A stretch of DNA of 64,000 bases from Flavivirga aquimarina (GCF_030540835.1 NZ_JAUOEK010000183.1:1-64000); one strand, 5' to 3'; positions 1 through 7,170 are shown, numbered from the stretch's first letter. Notes: generated from the letters alone by a model not told the origin. Program-made: numbers and translations.

Positions 1-117
1 TTATTTAAAGAAAACCAAATACCCATAAGACCTAATCGCTCTTTTGAACGAAATTCAGGAAAATACCGCTCTCGAATCAAACCTAAAATATCTAAAAATC
101 AAAAAGATAGCATATGA
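1..117 (+). CDS. C-terminal tail of an unidentified protein (partial)
   Basis: Frame 1 is open from the first base to a TGA at 115-117 and encodes 38 residues, ending in a very basic stretch (RSRIKPKISKNQKDSI). It has no start inside the window, so the gene would begin upstream. I do not recognise the family; a basic C-terminus fits many nucleic-acid-binding or mobile-element proteins but is not diagnostic. It could also be a chance open frame in AT-rich DNA. Bases 118-247 after it hold no gene that I can see. Confidence 0.3.
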   Translation, partial: LFKENQIPIRPNRSFERNSGKYRSRIKPKISKNQKDSI

Positions 118-247
118 TGAGGGCTTAACTTTATGACATTGGACGAGCGCTAACAAGGGGCTATGTCACCAAATTTGTTGAGGTAGATTTAATACATGAA
201 AAAAAATAATTTATACTATAAAGAATAATATGTTGTGATATATATTA

Positions 248-478
248 TTAAAAGCAGCTATGATAGAGATCGTGCTTACCCGATCCATTACAATTTGAAC
301 ATTTAGCACGAATTGGATCACCGCAATTATCACAATATCTAGACGGAAAGAGATTCTTTCCAGTACCATTACAAGGACCACATGTCAACTTCACATTCAT
401 TCCGCATTTTGGACAATTATCTGGGCTTAGATTTAAAGGTTTAAGAGGTTCAAAAAAAGTACATTTATAACAACTCAT
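248..478 (-). CDS. Small multi-zinc-ribbon protein (76 aa)
   Basis: A 76-residue protein carrying five CxxC motifs (CYKC, CPKC, CGPC, CDNC, CSNC), two of them followed by NGTG or NGSG. The CxxCNGxG pattern is like the zinc-binding repeats of the DnaJ cysteine-rich domain, and the remainder resembles double zinc ribbons, so it probably binds two zinc ions and acts as an adaptor for protein or RNA. It has no signal peptide or membrane segment and should be cytosolic. It is transcribed away from the ATP-grasp operon and has no partner on its own strand. The function is unknown; only the metal-binding character is clear. Confidence 0.6.
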   Translation of the reverse strand: MSCYKCTFFEPLKPLNLSPDNCPKCGMNVKLTCGPCNGTGKNLFPSRYCDNCGDPIRAKCSNCNGSGKHDLYHSCF

Positions 479-612
479 ATTTTAATAATTTTTTAATTTC
501 TATACCTTAATGTGTTTGCGTTATATTATTGTCTTGAGTAATTGTATGACTATAATTGCTTATATAGACAATTCCTTTACAAATATAAGTAATAGGTTGA
601 TTCATTTCTTTT

Positions 613-644
613 TTTGATTTCAATGTTTTATTTTCTTATATTTA
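613..644 (+). promoter_or_regulatory. Bacteroidota-type promoter of the ATP-grasp operon
   Basis: TTTG at 613-616 and TATATTTA at 637-644 match the Bacteroidota -33 (TTTG) and -7 (TAnnTTTG) elements, with one mismatch in the latter and a 20-nt spacer. Transcription would start near 650, about 30 nt before the mini-ORF at 682 and about 110 nt before the ATP-grasp gene. This is a sequence match only. Confidence 0.5.
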
Positions 645-681
645 GCGCATATTGTATTGTAAACCAACAAAATAAACTATT

Positions 682-705
682 ATGAATAAGATTTGGCAAG
701 ACTAA
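682..705 (+). CDS. Seven-codon mini-ORF (MNKIWQD): leader or minimal precursor peptide
   Basis: ATG at 682 opens a seven-codon frame, MNKIWQD, closed by TAA at 703-705. It follows an A-rich stretch (aacaaaataaactatt) that suits Bacteroidota translation initiation. It lies between the promoter and a terminator-like hairpin that precedes the ATP-grasp gene. Two readings are possible: a translated leader controlling attenuation at the hairpin, or an extremely short substrate peptide for the downstream ATP-grasp ligase and oxygenase. Precedent for such short precursors is the 5-residue biarylitide gene. Chance occurrence of so short a frame cannot be excluded. Confidence 0.35.
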   Translation: MNKIWQD

Positions 706-714
706 CAATTTTAC

Positions 715-745
715 AATCGGTTGATTTATTTAACCGATTTTTATT
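715..745 (+). terminator. Terminator-like hairpin / possible attenuator before the ATP-grasp gene
   Basis: AATCGGTT (715-722) and AACCGATT (732-739) form a perfect 8-bp stem with a 9-nt loop, followed by a T-rich run (TTTATT). It lies 10 nt after the mini-ORF stop and 16 nt before the ATP-grasp start, inside the presumed transcript, so it would act as an attenuator. If transcription stopped here, the mini-ORF would be expressed as a separate RNA of about 90 nt. Confidence 0.5.
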
Positions 746-760
746 AAAAATATAAGCAGA

Positions 761-1702
761 ATGGATTATTTTCTTATAGGTTGCCCTTATACAAAAATGA
801 AACATTTGAGAAGAGCATTCGAAACTAATTCTTACCCAGATATTAGTATAATTAATATAGAAAATATTGGTAAAATAGATAAAAAATTTATTTATCTTAA
901 GAATACAAATATAAAGGTGAAATTGTCTGACATAAAAAGCTGTCATATAAGATATCCCTATGATCTTATACCTCCTTTAACAGCAACTTTTAAGAGAAGA
1001 GAAGAAACCGAGTTTATTAAAACAATATGTTTATTATTTGATGAAGTTTCTGTTAATTCTTTTACGGCTTCATGGGTTTTTAGAAATAGAGCTTTTTCGT
1101 TATTAACTGCTGAAAAATATGATTGTAAAATAGCCGATTTTGAAATAATTAAAGAGGATAAATATTCAAAAATTAAAAGTTTAAAAGCCATAAAAGCTTT
1201 GGGTAACTGTTTTGTTTCTGAAGATTTAAAACCAACAAAAACATTGTTTTCAAAATATATCGAAATAGCTCAAGATGGAGAAGATGTAGCTGTAATATTT
1301 CCGGCATCCAAATTTGATAATAAAATGTTGTCTGAATATATAAAAGTCAATGGAATAGCTTTTATTCAAAACATTGTTAATTCTATAAATGAATATAGGA
1401 CATACATTATAGGAAAAAATATTTTTATTTATAAAAGAGGTAAACATGATTCTTTTGACAAAAGTCCAGCTGAATATATTAAATCAGATTATAAATGTTC
1501 AGAAACAACAGAAGTTGGACTAAAAAATATGATGTCAGATTATAATCTTAATTATTTGTGTTTTGATATGATAGTAAATTCAGACGGTAGTGAGTTTATT
1601 ATAGATATTAACCCATTTGGTGGGTTACCAAATTTTGAGGTTTTTCCAGAACCATCTATGGCATTATTTAATTTAATGCTTAAATCAGTTTATAGTGATT
1701 AA
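761..1702 (+). CDS. ATP-grasp ligase, MvdC/MvdD-like peptide maturase family
   Basis: A 313-aa ATP-grasp protein. ATP-grasp enzymes use ATP to form an acyl-phosphate and join it to an amine. In the MvdC/MvdD/GRASP-maturase group they act on ribosomal peptides. Visible marks are CHIRYPYD near residue 66, NEYRTYIIG in the middle of the ATP-grasp fold, and C-terminal YLCFDMIVNSDGSEFIIDINPFGG, with D282 and N284 as the likely Mg-binding pair. It has no signal peptide. The start is the only in-frame ATG close to the hairpin at 715-745. The stop overlaps the next gene by 8 nt, so the two are probably translationally coupled. The substrate is unknown: the only candidate peptide nearby is the 7-codon ORF at 682, and the enzyme could instead act on a free amino acid or dipeptide. 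Confidence 0.75.
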   Translation: MDYFLIGCPYTKMKHLRRAFETNSYPDISIINIENIGKIDKKFIYLKNTNIKVKLSDIKSCHIRYPYDLIPPLTATFKRREETEFIKTICLLFDEVSVNSFTASWVFRNRAFSLLTAEKYDCKIADFEIIKEDKYSKIKSLKAIKALGNCFVSEDLKPTKTLFSKYIEIAQDGEDVAVIFPASKFDNKMLSEYIKVNGIAFIQNIVNSINEYRTYIIGKNIFIYKRGKHDSFDKSPAEYIKSDYKCSETTEVGLKNMMSDYNLNYLCFDMIVNSDGSEFIIDINPFGGLPNFEVFPEPSMALFNLMLKSVYSD

Positions 1703-2270
1703 TAAAAATATAATTTATAAACTAAAGGATTCCTTATTGGCTATTTATTCTGGTAATTCTGATGGTATTATTCATTTAAAAAATGCGATTGATTTCAATC
1801 TTAATCAAGAATCAATAGATGAAGTAAAGTTATTAAATTTTGAAGAGTCAAAATTTAATAATAGAATTGCTAGGTATGAAATTACTTTAGATAATGAAAC
1901 TAATAATATTGTTCAACAATTATCTACGAAACTAATTTTTGTTCGAGATTATTTGAATTTAAGTTTAGATTATTCTTTTGAATCATTTGCATTTAAATAT
2001 TATAAAGGACATTTTGTTCCCGAACATATTGATAGGGATAGGCACAAACTAATAGCCTTAACCTATTTTGGTGATTTCACAGGTGGAGATTATGTTTATT
2101 TAAGTAAAATATTTAAAAGAGAAATTAAAATCTTTCCAAAAATAGGAGATGTAATAATTTCTATAAATGAGGGAACAAAGTTTGATAATTTAAAATTGAA
2201 ACATAAGGTCGACCTAATTCAATCGGGTATAAGATATACAATTGCTACTAGTTTGGTTTCTAATAAATAA
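1695..2270 (+). CDS. 2-oxoglutarate/Fe(II)-dependent oxygenase, prolyl-4-hydroxylase-like
   Basis: A 191-aa protein with a C-terminal double-stranded beta-helix oxygenase domain. The iron ligands are H111 and D113 (EHIDRDRH) and H170 (LKLKHKVDL), with R180 placed to bind the 2-oxoglutarate carboxylate. FTGGDYVYL between them matches the usual GGxL/Y strand of prolyl hydroxylase-type enzymes. Such enzymes hydroxylate, desaturate or cyclise amino-acid or peptide carbons. The start is GTG at 1695, inside the last codons of the ATP-grasp gene (8-nt overlap), which argues that both act on one product. No transporter or protease follows. The substrate is not known; a hydroxylated small peptide or amino-acid conjugate is inferred. 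Confidence 0.75.
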   Translation: MINKNIIYKLKDSLLAIYSGNSDGIIHLKNAIDFNLNQESIDEVKLLNFEESKFNNRIARYEITLDNETNNIVQQLSTKLIFVRDYLNLSLDYSFESFAFKYYKGHFVPEHIDRDRHKLIALTYFGDFTGGDYVYLSKIFKREIKIFPKIGDVIISINEGTKFDNLKLKHKVDLIQSGIRYTIATSLVSNK

Positions 2271-2642
2271 AAAGATCACAAGAGTATAACTAATTTAATT
2301 TATTAAATCTTAATTTTTCAAGGAATGATATAATAATATCTTTCTTACAGGTACTAAAACACCATATACTATTAAGAAACCCACTAAATTCTCTCAATAG
2401 TTAACTCTGTGTGTTAATTAAAATAGTTGTAATTGTATATCTTTGAATTGAGTAAATGAAAATTCAATATTTTTTAGTTAATTTCTACTAATTATTGTAT
2501 CCTATTTGTACCTCAAAGATATTTAGGTACTATAAATGTTAACATAATACATTTTGTATCAAAGTGTTAAAGCAAAAAGGATAACAATCTCAAATCATTG
2601 AGAAGCGCCTAGCACATGAAAAAATCTGATATAGATTTTCTT
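2271..2642. other. Intergenic region without a recognisable gene
   Basis: AT-rich non-coding DNA between the oxygenase and the first two-HTH regulator. The only structure seen is a short dyad GTACCT (2508-2513) / AGGTAC (2525-2530). No terminator with a clear stem and T-run follows the oxygenase stop. Confidence 0.5.
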
Positions 2643-2675
2643 ACCTTTCGTACCCCATTTTACCATTGCATCTAA
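2643..2675 (+). pseudogene. comM: Remnant of the conserved comM FRTPHHTIS segment
   Basis: CCTTTCGTACCCC at 2645-2657, followed by TTTACCATT, closely resembles the comM stretch coding for PFR(S/T)PHHTIS. This is the same place where the intact comM 3' half at 11170 begins. Here the frame is broken and the regulator gene starts within it. I take it as the scar of the left comM half or of a duplicated target site. The match is short, so this is tentative. Confidence 0.35.
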
Positions 2676-3088
2676 AGTCGCCAAAACCCAAGCATTTTAA
2701 GTATCCCAAAGAAGTTATTACCGTTGGAGATGAACTAAGAAAAGTTAGGATGGATAGAGGTCTTACTCAACATAAAGTAGCTAAAATGATTGGGGTTAAT
2801 CGCAACTTTGTATATGAAATGGAACTAAATCATCATACTAATACCATTTATGCTCTGCATAAAGTTTTTACATTTTTTGGATATACTCCAAAAACATTGA
2901 ACATTAACGAATCTACACTGCAAGGTCAATTTTTTTCTCATCGAATTAAATATGGATTTACATATAATGTGATGGCACAAAAAATCGGAGTAGATAAAAG
3001 TACCATTGCTCGATTTGAGAGAGGAGGAAATATTAAAAAAGAGACAGAAATTAAAATCAATAACTATGTTGCATCAATCGAAAAATAA
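2666..3088 (+). CDS. Two-domain HTH (XRE-type) regulator, island-associated family
   Basis: A 140-aa protein with two Cro/C1-type HTH units: VGDELRKVRMDRGLTQHKVAKMIGVNRNFVYEME (about residues 20-55) and FSHRIKYGFTYNVMAQKIGVDKSTIARFERG (about 92-125), linked by a FFGYTP stretch. This is a widespread orphan regulator family whose members begin MP-hydrophobic-KP..YP. No ATG is in frame, so TTG at 2666 (LHLKSPKPKHFKYP) is the likely start, directly on the comM-like scar. It converges with the related gene at 3096-3524, 7 bp away. It probably binds DNA at or near the integration site. Its role in regulation or recombination is unknown. Confidence 0.65.
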   Translation: MHLKSPKPKHFKYPKEVITVGDELRKVRMDRGLTQHKVAKMIGVNRNFVYEMELNHHTNTIYALHKVFTFFGYTPKTLNINESTLQGQFFSHRIKYGFTYNVMAQKIGVDKSTIARFERGGNIKKETEIKINNYVASIEK

Positions 3089-3095
3089 AGTTTGG

Positions 3096-3524
3096 TTATT
3101 TAATATATTCTTTAACTTTTTTACTCATTTCATCAGATATATACATTTCATTATTTTCAATGCGCTCAATAGTTCGTACTGAAACATTAATTTTTTGAGC
3201 AAGTTCACTCATAGTTAATCCATATTCTATGCGATACAATAAACATTTATTTGATAGTGAATTAGTATCATCATACCAATAGTTGAATCCTAAAAACTCA
3301 ACTACCTTTTTTCTGTTTTTAATATGCGGTAAATATTGATTCCATTCCCAATATTGATAAGAATCTTTAAGTACTCCAAAGTACTTAGCTGTGTCGTCCT
3401 GAGACCATTCTAAGTCTAAACGTTTTCTTTTGAGTTCTGCACCTAAGCTTATATCGTTAGTGGCAGGAAAGGGAAGTCTATGTGGTTTTACAGCAGTTAT
3501 AGTGATGTTACAAATGGGCGCCAC
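3096..3524 (-). CDS. Two-domain HTH (XRE-type) regulator, copy A
   Basis: A 142-aa relative of the gene at 2666, with two HTH units: LGAELKRKRLDLEWSQDDTAKYFGVLKDSYQYWE and LLYRIEYGLTMSELAQKINVSVRTIERIENN, joined through VEFLGFNYW. It is nearly the same as the copy at 10741-11169 at protein and DNA level. The start is a GTG at 3522-3524 that reads (V)APICNITI. The next upstream in-frame codons overlap a comM-like stretch, so the gene begins exactly at the comM junction, as copies B and C do. It is transcribed toward the 2666 gene (tail to tail). It is probably a DNA-binding protein that travels with the island. Confidence 0.7.
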   Translation of the reverse strand: MAPICNITITAVKPHRLPFPATNDISLGAELKRKRLDLEWSQDDTAKYFGVLKDSYQYWEWNQYLPHIKNRKKVVEFLGFNYWYDDTNSLSNKCLLYRIEYGLTMSELAQKINVSVRTIERIENNEMYISDEMSKKVKEYIK

Positions 3525-3540
3525 ACCACAAGTTTTTCAT
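3096..3540 (-). repeat. Left member of a ~440-bp direct repeat pair (regulator copies A and C)
   Basis: The DNA of regulator copy A and its first flanking bases is repeated, with scattered substitutions, at 10741-11185 in the same orientation. Long stretches are identical by eye, for example the segments coding ALKDSY..WEWNQYLPHIKNRKK and IEYGLTMSELAQKINVSVRT. The pair brackets about 7.2 kb of cargo and could support excision by homologous recombination. Confidence 0.7.
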
Positions 3541-3652
3541 TGTGGCCAGAGGAAAGGATAAATCCACAATTAAAAGGAAACAGAAATTTATTATTAAAAT
3601 GCAGCTACTCAAATCTCTCAACTAACTGTCCAGTTTTTTGTTGCAAGTCCAA

Positions 3653-3692
3653 TTCAGTATAGGAGCTTGGATCGTGAGGGGTGGCTGGGGTG
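3653..3692 (+). pseudogene. comM: Remnant of the extreme 3' end of comM
   Basis: This 40-bp stretch matches the last codons of comM at 11845-11883 (Q-Y-R-S-L-D-R-E-G-W-L-G-stop) with about six changes. It includes an unbroken GATCGTGAGGGGTGG and ends at TGA (3690-3692). It lies 130 bp after the copy-A junction, so most of the comM 3' half has been lost or replaced here. The bases between (3525-3610) resemble 7171-7258 instead. Confidence 0.6.
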
Positions 3693-4225
3693 AAAACCTA
3701 TTCATTATTTCTACGAAGTTACAAACTTCGCAGAGCTGGTAGTTTAAAATCTAATGATTGATAGAGCTTTTTAATTGTTAGTTATATTCTTACAAATTTC
3801 GATTGTTTTATTTATATTTAGAGAATTACAATAATTTAAACTACATCAAAAAATGATGCAAGCCTGTTATACTGTCGAAAATAAATAATAATGAACAAAT
3901 GGATAATAGTAATTTGATAAAATTGAGCTATTTAAGAAAGCCATAGAACTTCTCATTCCATTTATTAAAGGGATTGTCATGATTCTGATAAAACTCTCTT
4001 AGAAAGAGTCTTTGATAAAAGATTTTCCACTTCAACATCAATTGATACGTTTTATAGAAAATTGTTAATTTCCACAAGAACCATTTTAAGTTGATAAGTA
4101 ACAAAAATTCAGAAATAAAGACATATAAAAGAAAGTTCAGGGTGAGAAAACTATGTTGATTGTATTTATTCGTTATTTAATAATCACTAATAGATTTATA
4201 CTAAAGACAAGAAAAAGAATTCATA
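3693..4225. other. Intergenic region with a short repeat and a possible gene fragment
   Basis: At 3711-3735 there is a dyad GAAGTT/AACTTC followed by GCAGAG. Its AAACTTCGCAGAG part recurs at about 14756-14768 and looks like a dispersed flavobacterial repeat. A start-less open frame of about 42 codons at 3969-4094 (DSDKTLLERVFDKRFSTS...) may be the remnant of a lost gene. Nothing else is recognisable. Confidence 0.35.
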
Positions 4226-4840
4226 ATGAAAGAAATATTTAATAGAATAATAATTGATGGGGCAATAATTGCGGTATGTATAGGTGTTGTAGCTTTTGTG
4301 TTAAAACAATACTTAACTAAGATTATAGGATTTAAAATAGATGAAAAACTTGAAATAAAAAAAGTAGAATTAGAAATAAAAAAGGAGAGAGAATTAAACA
4401 AATTGAAACAAATAGGCTCAATATATCCTAAGGTTTTAGAATCAACTTATCGGCTTAGAAACATCGTAAGAGATTTTGTTAATCATATTAACTCAAAGAA
4501 TTTCAACAACTCTTATATTAAGAAAAGAGAGTTTTCAAAAGATTTGGTTCAAAATATTAAACTTTTGAGGAAAAATTTTAAAACTTTAGATGATTTAGTA
4601 ATTACTTCTAAAGCCTTTCTTGATACTGAAACTCATGATAAATTTCATGATTTTAAAAATCATGTTTTACAAATAGAAAAAGATATTACTTTATTAGAGT
4701 ATAAAACTGATACCGATGATTTTGATTTAGATGAATTAATCTTTATTACTAACCAAATTAAAGAAGAGAGAGTAAAAATAGAAGCTCTTTTTGAAAAGAT
4801 TACTGGGAATGTGAAAACTAAATTAAATACTTCTAAATAG
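4226..4840 (+). CDS. Membrane-anchored coiled-coil protein (204 aa)
   Basis: An N-terminal hydrophobic helix at about residues 9-30 (IIIDGAIIAVCIGVVAFVLKQYL) is followed by a charged heptad-like segment (FKIDEKLEIKKVELEIKKERELNKLKQIG) and an all-alpha, Lys/Glu-rich cytosolic domain. No enzyme motif is seen. It precedes three tandem paralogues by 4 bp, all on the same strand with 4-12 bp spacing, so the four genes form one operon. A membrane anchor plus small alpha-helical partners fits a sensor/effector or toxin/immunity arrangement, but no family is recognised and this is inference. Confidence 0.6.
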   Translation: MKEIFNRIIIDGAIIAVCIGVVAFVLKQYLTKIIGFKIDEKLEIKKVELEIKKERELNKLKQIGSIYPKVLESTYRLRNIVRDFVNHINSKNFNNSYIKKREFSKDLVQNIKLLRKNFKTLDDLVITSKAFLDTETHDKFHDFKNHVLQIEKDITLLEYKTDTDDFDLDELIFITNQIKEERVKIEALFEKITGNVKTKLNTSK

Positions 4841-4844
4841 CTTT

Positions 4845-5360
4845 ATGAGTAAAAAAATGATATTAAGAAAAGCTGAGAGAAGTTATAAAGAATCTATTAC
4901 AAAATTAGTTCCCTTTAAATTGAAGATTAGAGAGCTTTTCTCTTCTGTTTTGTTTGAAATAGGAGAAAAATATCCAACAAAATTTAATGGGCTTTTTGAT
5001 GAACTCTTTTATCAATTTTATTCTTTTGAAAGTTGGTATAAATATGATAAATTCAATCAATTAGGGTTATCAATTAACCATGGTTTACCCAATGATAAGT
5101 CTAGAGAAGAATATCCGTCAATGTGTAACTCGAAATATGACGTATCTCATTATTTAAAGGCTGAAAGTAGTTTTTTAATTAATTGGGAGGAAGACTTTCA
5201 TATAACCTCATTTAGTGAAGGAGATGAAGAGTTTATATATCAAATTTGTTTAACTGTTGAGGAGCAGTATGTAAAGCGTGTCTATTTGTTTTACAATATT
5301 TTAGATGAAGATTTTAATAGATTATTACTTCATCTTAAAAAAGTTAATGAGAGAAAGTAA
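4845..5360 (+). CDS. Hypothetical alpha-helical protein, tandem paralogue 1
   Basis: 171 aa, first of three adjacent related genes. The shared N-terminal pattern is L.K(S/A)E.SY...I..(L/V)P..L.IRELF....(I/F)...Y...F..L..ELFYQ....E.WYK. Here it reads RKAERSYKESITKLVPFKLKIRELF and LFDELFYQFYSFESWYKY. It is rich in aromatic residues and acidic near the C-terminus (EGDEEFIYQ..EEQYVKRVY). It has no signal peptide, membrane helix or known motif. The three copies have diverged to low identity but keep length and order, pointing to old tandem duplication under diversifying pressure. Confidence 0.6.
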   Translation: MSKKMILRKAERSYKESITKLVPFKLKIRELFSSVLFEIGEKYPTKFNGLFDELFYQFYSFESWYKYDKFNQLGLSINHGLPNDKSREEYPSMCNSKYDVSHYLKAESSFLINWEEDFHITSFSEGDEEFIYQICLTVEEQYVKRVYLFYNILDEDFNRLLLHLKKVNERK

Positions 5361-5372
5361 AAATAATTTTAA

Positions 5373-5885
5373 ATGAATAAAGAGCATTTCTTAAAAAAAT
5401 CTGAAAAATGTAGCCTGGCTTATTTAGATATAACTGTACCAATAATTCTTGAGTTTAGGGATTATATATCAAAAATTGAACAAAAAATTACAGGACATTA
5501 CCCAGAAAAATTTGAAAGCCTTAATCATGAATTGTTTTATCAAGTGACATGGTTACAAAATATATATCTTAATTATTCCAAAGGTTATTATCCAGCTAAA
5601 GACCGCATGAAAATGACAAAATATTTAAAGGATGTTTTTAAAAATTTAAAAGATACACAAGAAAAATATAATAAATCCCATAAACTTAGAGTGGGAGTTC
5701 ATTTTACATTATGGATGTTTATTGAATTGAAAACACCCAAGGAATATGGTCACTTTATTCATGGGAACCATGAATTTTTTTATGAAATATTTAAGTCTTT
5801 CTCAGATGAACTAGCCCCTGAATTATATCAACTTTATCATCAAGTTAAGAATGATTTAACTATGTTAACTAAAAAAGTAAATTAA
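5373..5885 (+). CDS. Hypothetical alpha-helical protein, tandem paralogue 2
   Basis: 170 aa, second of the tandem set, starting 12 bp after paralogue 1. It keeps FLKKSEKCSLAYLDITVPIILEFRDYISKIEQKITGHYPEKFESLNHELFYQ, aligned with both neighbours, and HGNHEFFYEIFKSFSDELAPELYQLY near the end, aligned with DGNPEVNYEFHIGLVEEFIPDIELLY in paralogue 3. The middle (residues 60-115) is the most variable part. There is no enzyme motif. Function unknown; co-expression with the other three genes is expected from spacing. Confidence 0.6.
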   Translation: MNKEHFLKKSEKCSLAYLDITVPIILEFRDYISKIEQKITGHYPEKFESLNHELFYQVTWLQNIYLNYSKGYYPAKDRMKMTKYLKDVFKNLKDTQEKYNKSHKLRVGVHFTLWMFIELKTPKEYGHFIHGNHEFFYEIFKSFSDELAPELYQLYHQVKNDLTMLTKKVN

Positions 5886-5889
5886 TTTC

Positions 5890-6381
5890 ATGTCAAAAGA
5901 AGACCTTTACTTATTAAAATCAGAAGAAAGTTATAAAAAATATATTGAACTAATAATTCCTCAGATACTAAAAATCAGAGAACTTTTCACTCAGATAGAC
6001 CAGCAAATTACAGATGAAAAATATCACTCAAACTTTACTAATATACATGAAGAGTTGTATTATCAATGTCTCAATATTGAAGATTGGTATAAATTTGAAT
6101 GGTGTAAACGTAACTTATCTATTTCAAATAAACGGAACAAATATGATTTAGCACATAAGCTAAAACATACTGCTGGATTTTTGTGCTATTGGCATAAGGA
6201 AATACAAAAACCGTTAAGGGAGCAGGAATTTACAGATGGTAACCCCGAAGTTAATTATGAGTTTCATATTGGGTTAGTGGAGGAATTTATTCCAGATATC
6301 GAATTGCTTTATGACTTTTTAAAACTGGACCTTGAACATTGGTTGATTTTTATGAAAAAAAAACTTGATGGAAACAAATGA
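5890..6381 (+). CDS. Hypothetical alpha-helical protein, tandem paralogue 3
   Basis: 163 aa, last of the set, starting 4 bp after paralogue 2. It keeps LLKSEESYKKYIELIIPQILKIRELF, HEELYYQCLNIEDWYKF (aligned with ELFYQ...ESWYK of paralogue 1) and the C-terminal GNPEVNYEF...IPDIELLYDFL block. It is predicted all-alpha and cytosolic. No known fold or motif is recognised. The operon ends here; what follows to 6828 is gene debris. Confidence 0.6.
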   Translation: MSKEDLYLLKSEESYKKYIELIIPQILKIRELFTQIDQQITDEKYHSNFTNIHEELYYQCLNIEDWYKFEWCKRNLSISNKRNKYDLAHKLKHTAGFLCYWHKEIQKPLREQEFTDGNPEVNYEFHIGLVEEFIPDIELLYDFLKLDLEHWLIFMKKKLDGNK

Positions 6382-6828
6382 TTATTTGATCAGGGATTTA
6401 GAGATCTATTAAGGTTAATTGTTACTATAAAACTAATTATCTTGGGATTAAGAGAGTTAATCGGAAAAATTTCATAAAAAAGTAGCTTTATCTTATATTG
6501 ATACTGAAAACCCATTTACTGGTTATTGGTTAATAGCAAGAAATGTTGAGTTTTTATTTGAAGGTATATTTTTAACTTTCTTTATATTGGCATTACGTAA
6601 ACAATTTAAACAATAAAGTTTTAAGATTATCATGAATGATGTATTTCTATCCCAATCGAAAAAAATTTGTTTTGAAGATATTTCTCTAATTATATTTTTC
6701 TTTTTTTATATACATAGGTTTTCCCATTATTATTGCAAAATTTTTTAATAAGGAATTTTGGAATGTAATGATGTCTAGATGAATTATTGTTCATTGGACT
6801 TTGGATATTGGAATACCTCTACAGTTTA
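6382..6828 (+). other. Gene debris: two small membrane-protein-like open frames without intact genes
   Basis: 6461-6616 is open without a start and ends FTGYWLIARNVEFLFEG..LTFFILALRKQFKQ, resembling the last transmembrane helix and basic tail of a membrane protein. From ATG 6631 a frame (MNDVFLSQSKK...) runs into a poly-T stretch. One base of frameshift near 6700-6715 would extend it as IGFPIIIAKFFNKEFW to a TGA near 6783. These look like decayed or frameshifted remnants; a homopolymer sequencing error is also possible. Confidence 0.3.
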
Positions 6829-7170
6829 TTAATAATCCTTCAATATAATGGAATTAATACTCTCTAATGCATTTAATTCTATAAAAACTTCATTGTACGA
6901 AGCATAATTCATTATCAACTTTAATTCTCCATAAAATTTCCCGTCCATAGATTCAAAAGATAGAGATTTTATATTCAAATTCATTTGATCAGAAACTATT
7001 TTAGTTATTTGGTTAACTAAATGAAAGTGCTGCGCTGTGTCTTTCTGTGTCCATTCTAGGGCTAAACGCCTCCTTTTTAATTCCGCTCCGAGTGAATGGT
7101 CATTTTCGGTTGGAAGTGGTAGAGCGTTTGGTTTTTCAGCCTTCAATTGAATGTTACAAATGGGCATCAT
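6829..7170 (-). pseudogene. Chimeric ORF: regulator copy B N-terminus joined to a RelA/SpoT ACT-domain tail
   Basis: Residues 1-49 (MMPICNIQLKAEKPNALPLP..SLGAELKRRRLALEWTQKDTAQHF) belong to the two-HTH regulator family. From residue 50 the sequence switches to LVNQITKIVSDQMNLNIKSLSF and then DGKFYGELKLIM, which matches the C-terminal ACT domain of bifunctional (p)ppGpp synthetase/hydrolases. In those, IG-(L/I)-(V/L)-N-x-(I/V)-T-x-(I/V)-I-S is followed by N-(V/I)-x-(M/I)-(K/R)-S and D-G-x-F-x-G. The regulator has lost most of HTH1 and all of HTH2, and the RelA/SpoT part lacks everything upstream. The frame is kept across the junction, so a 113-aa protein may be made, but neither parent function can survive. 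It looks like a recombination product. Confidence 0.55.

Noticed and set aside
3480-3662. Rightward 60-aa open frame overlapping the start of regulator copy A.
   Set aside because: Its first 15 codons are the antisense of the regulator and the rest is comM-flank debris; it has no independent coding signature.
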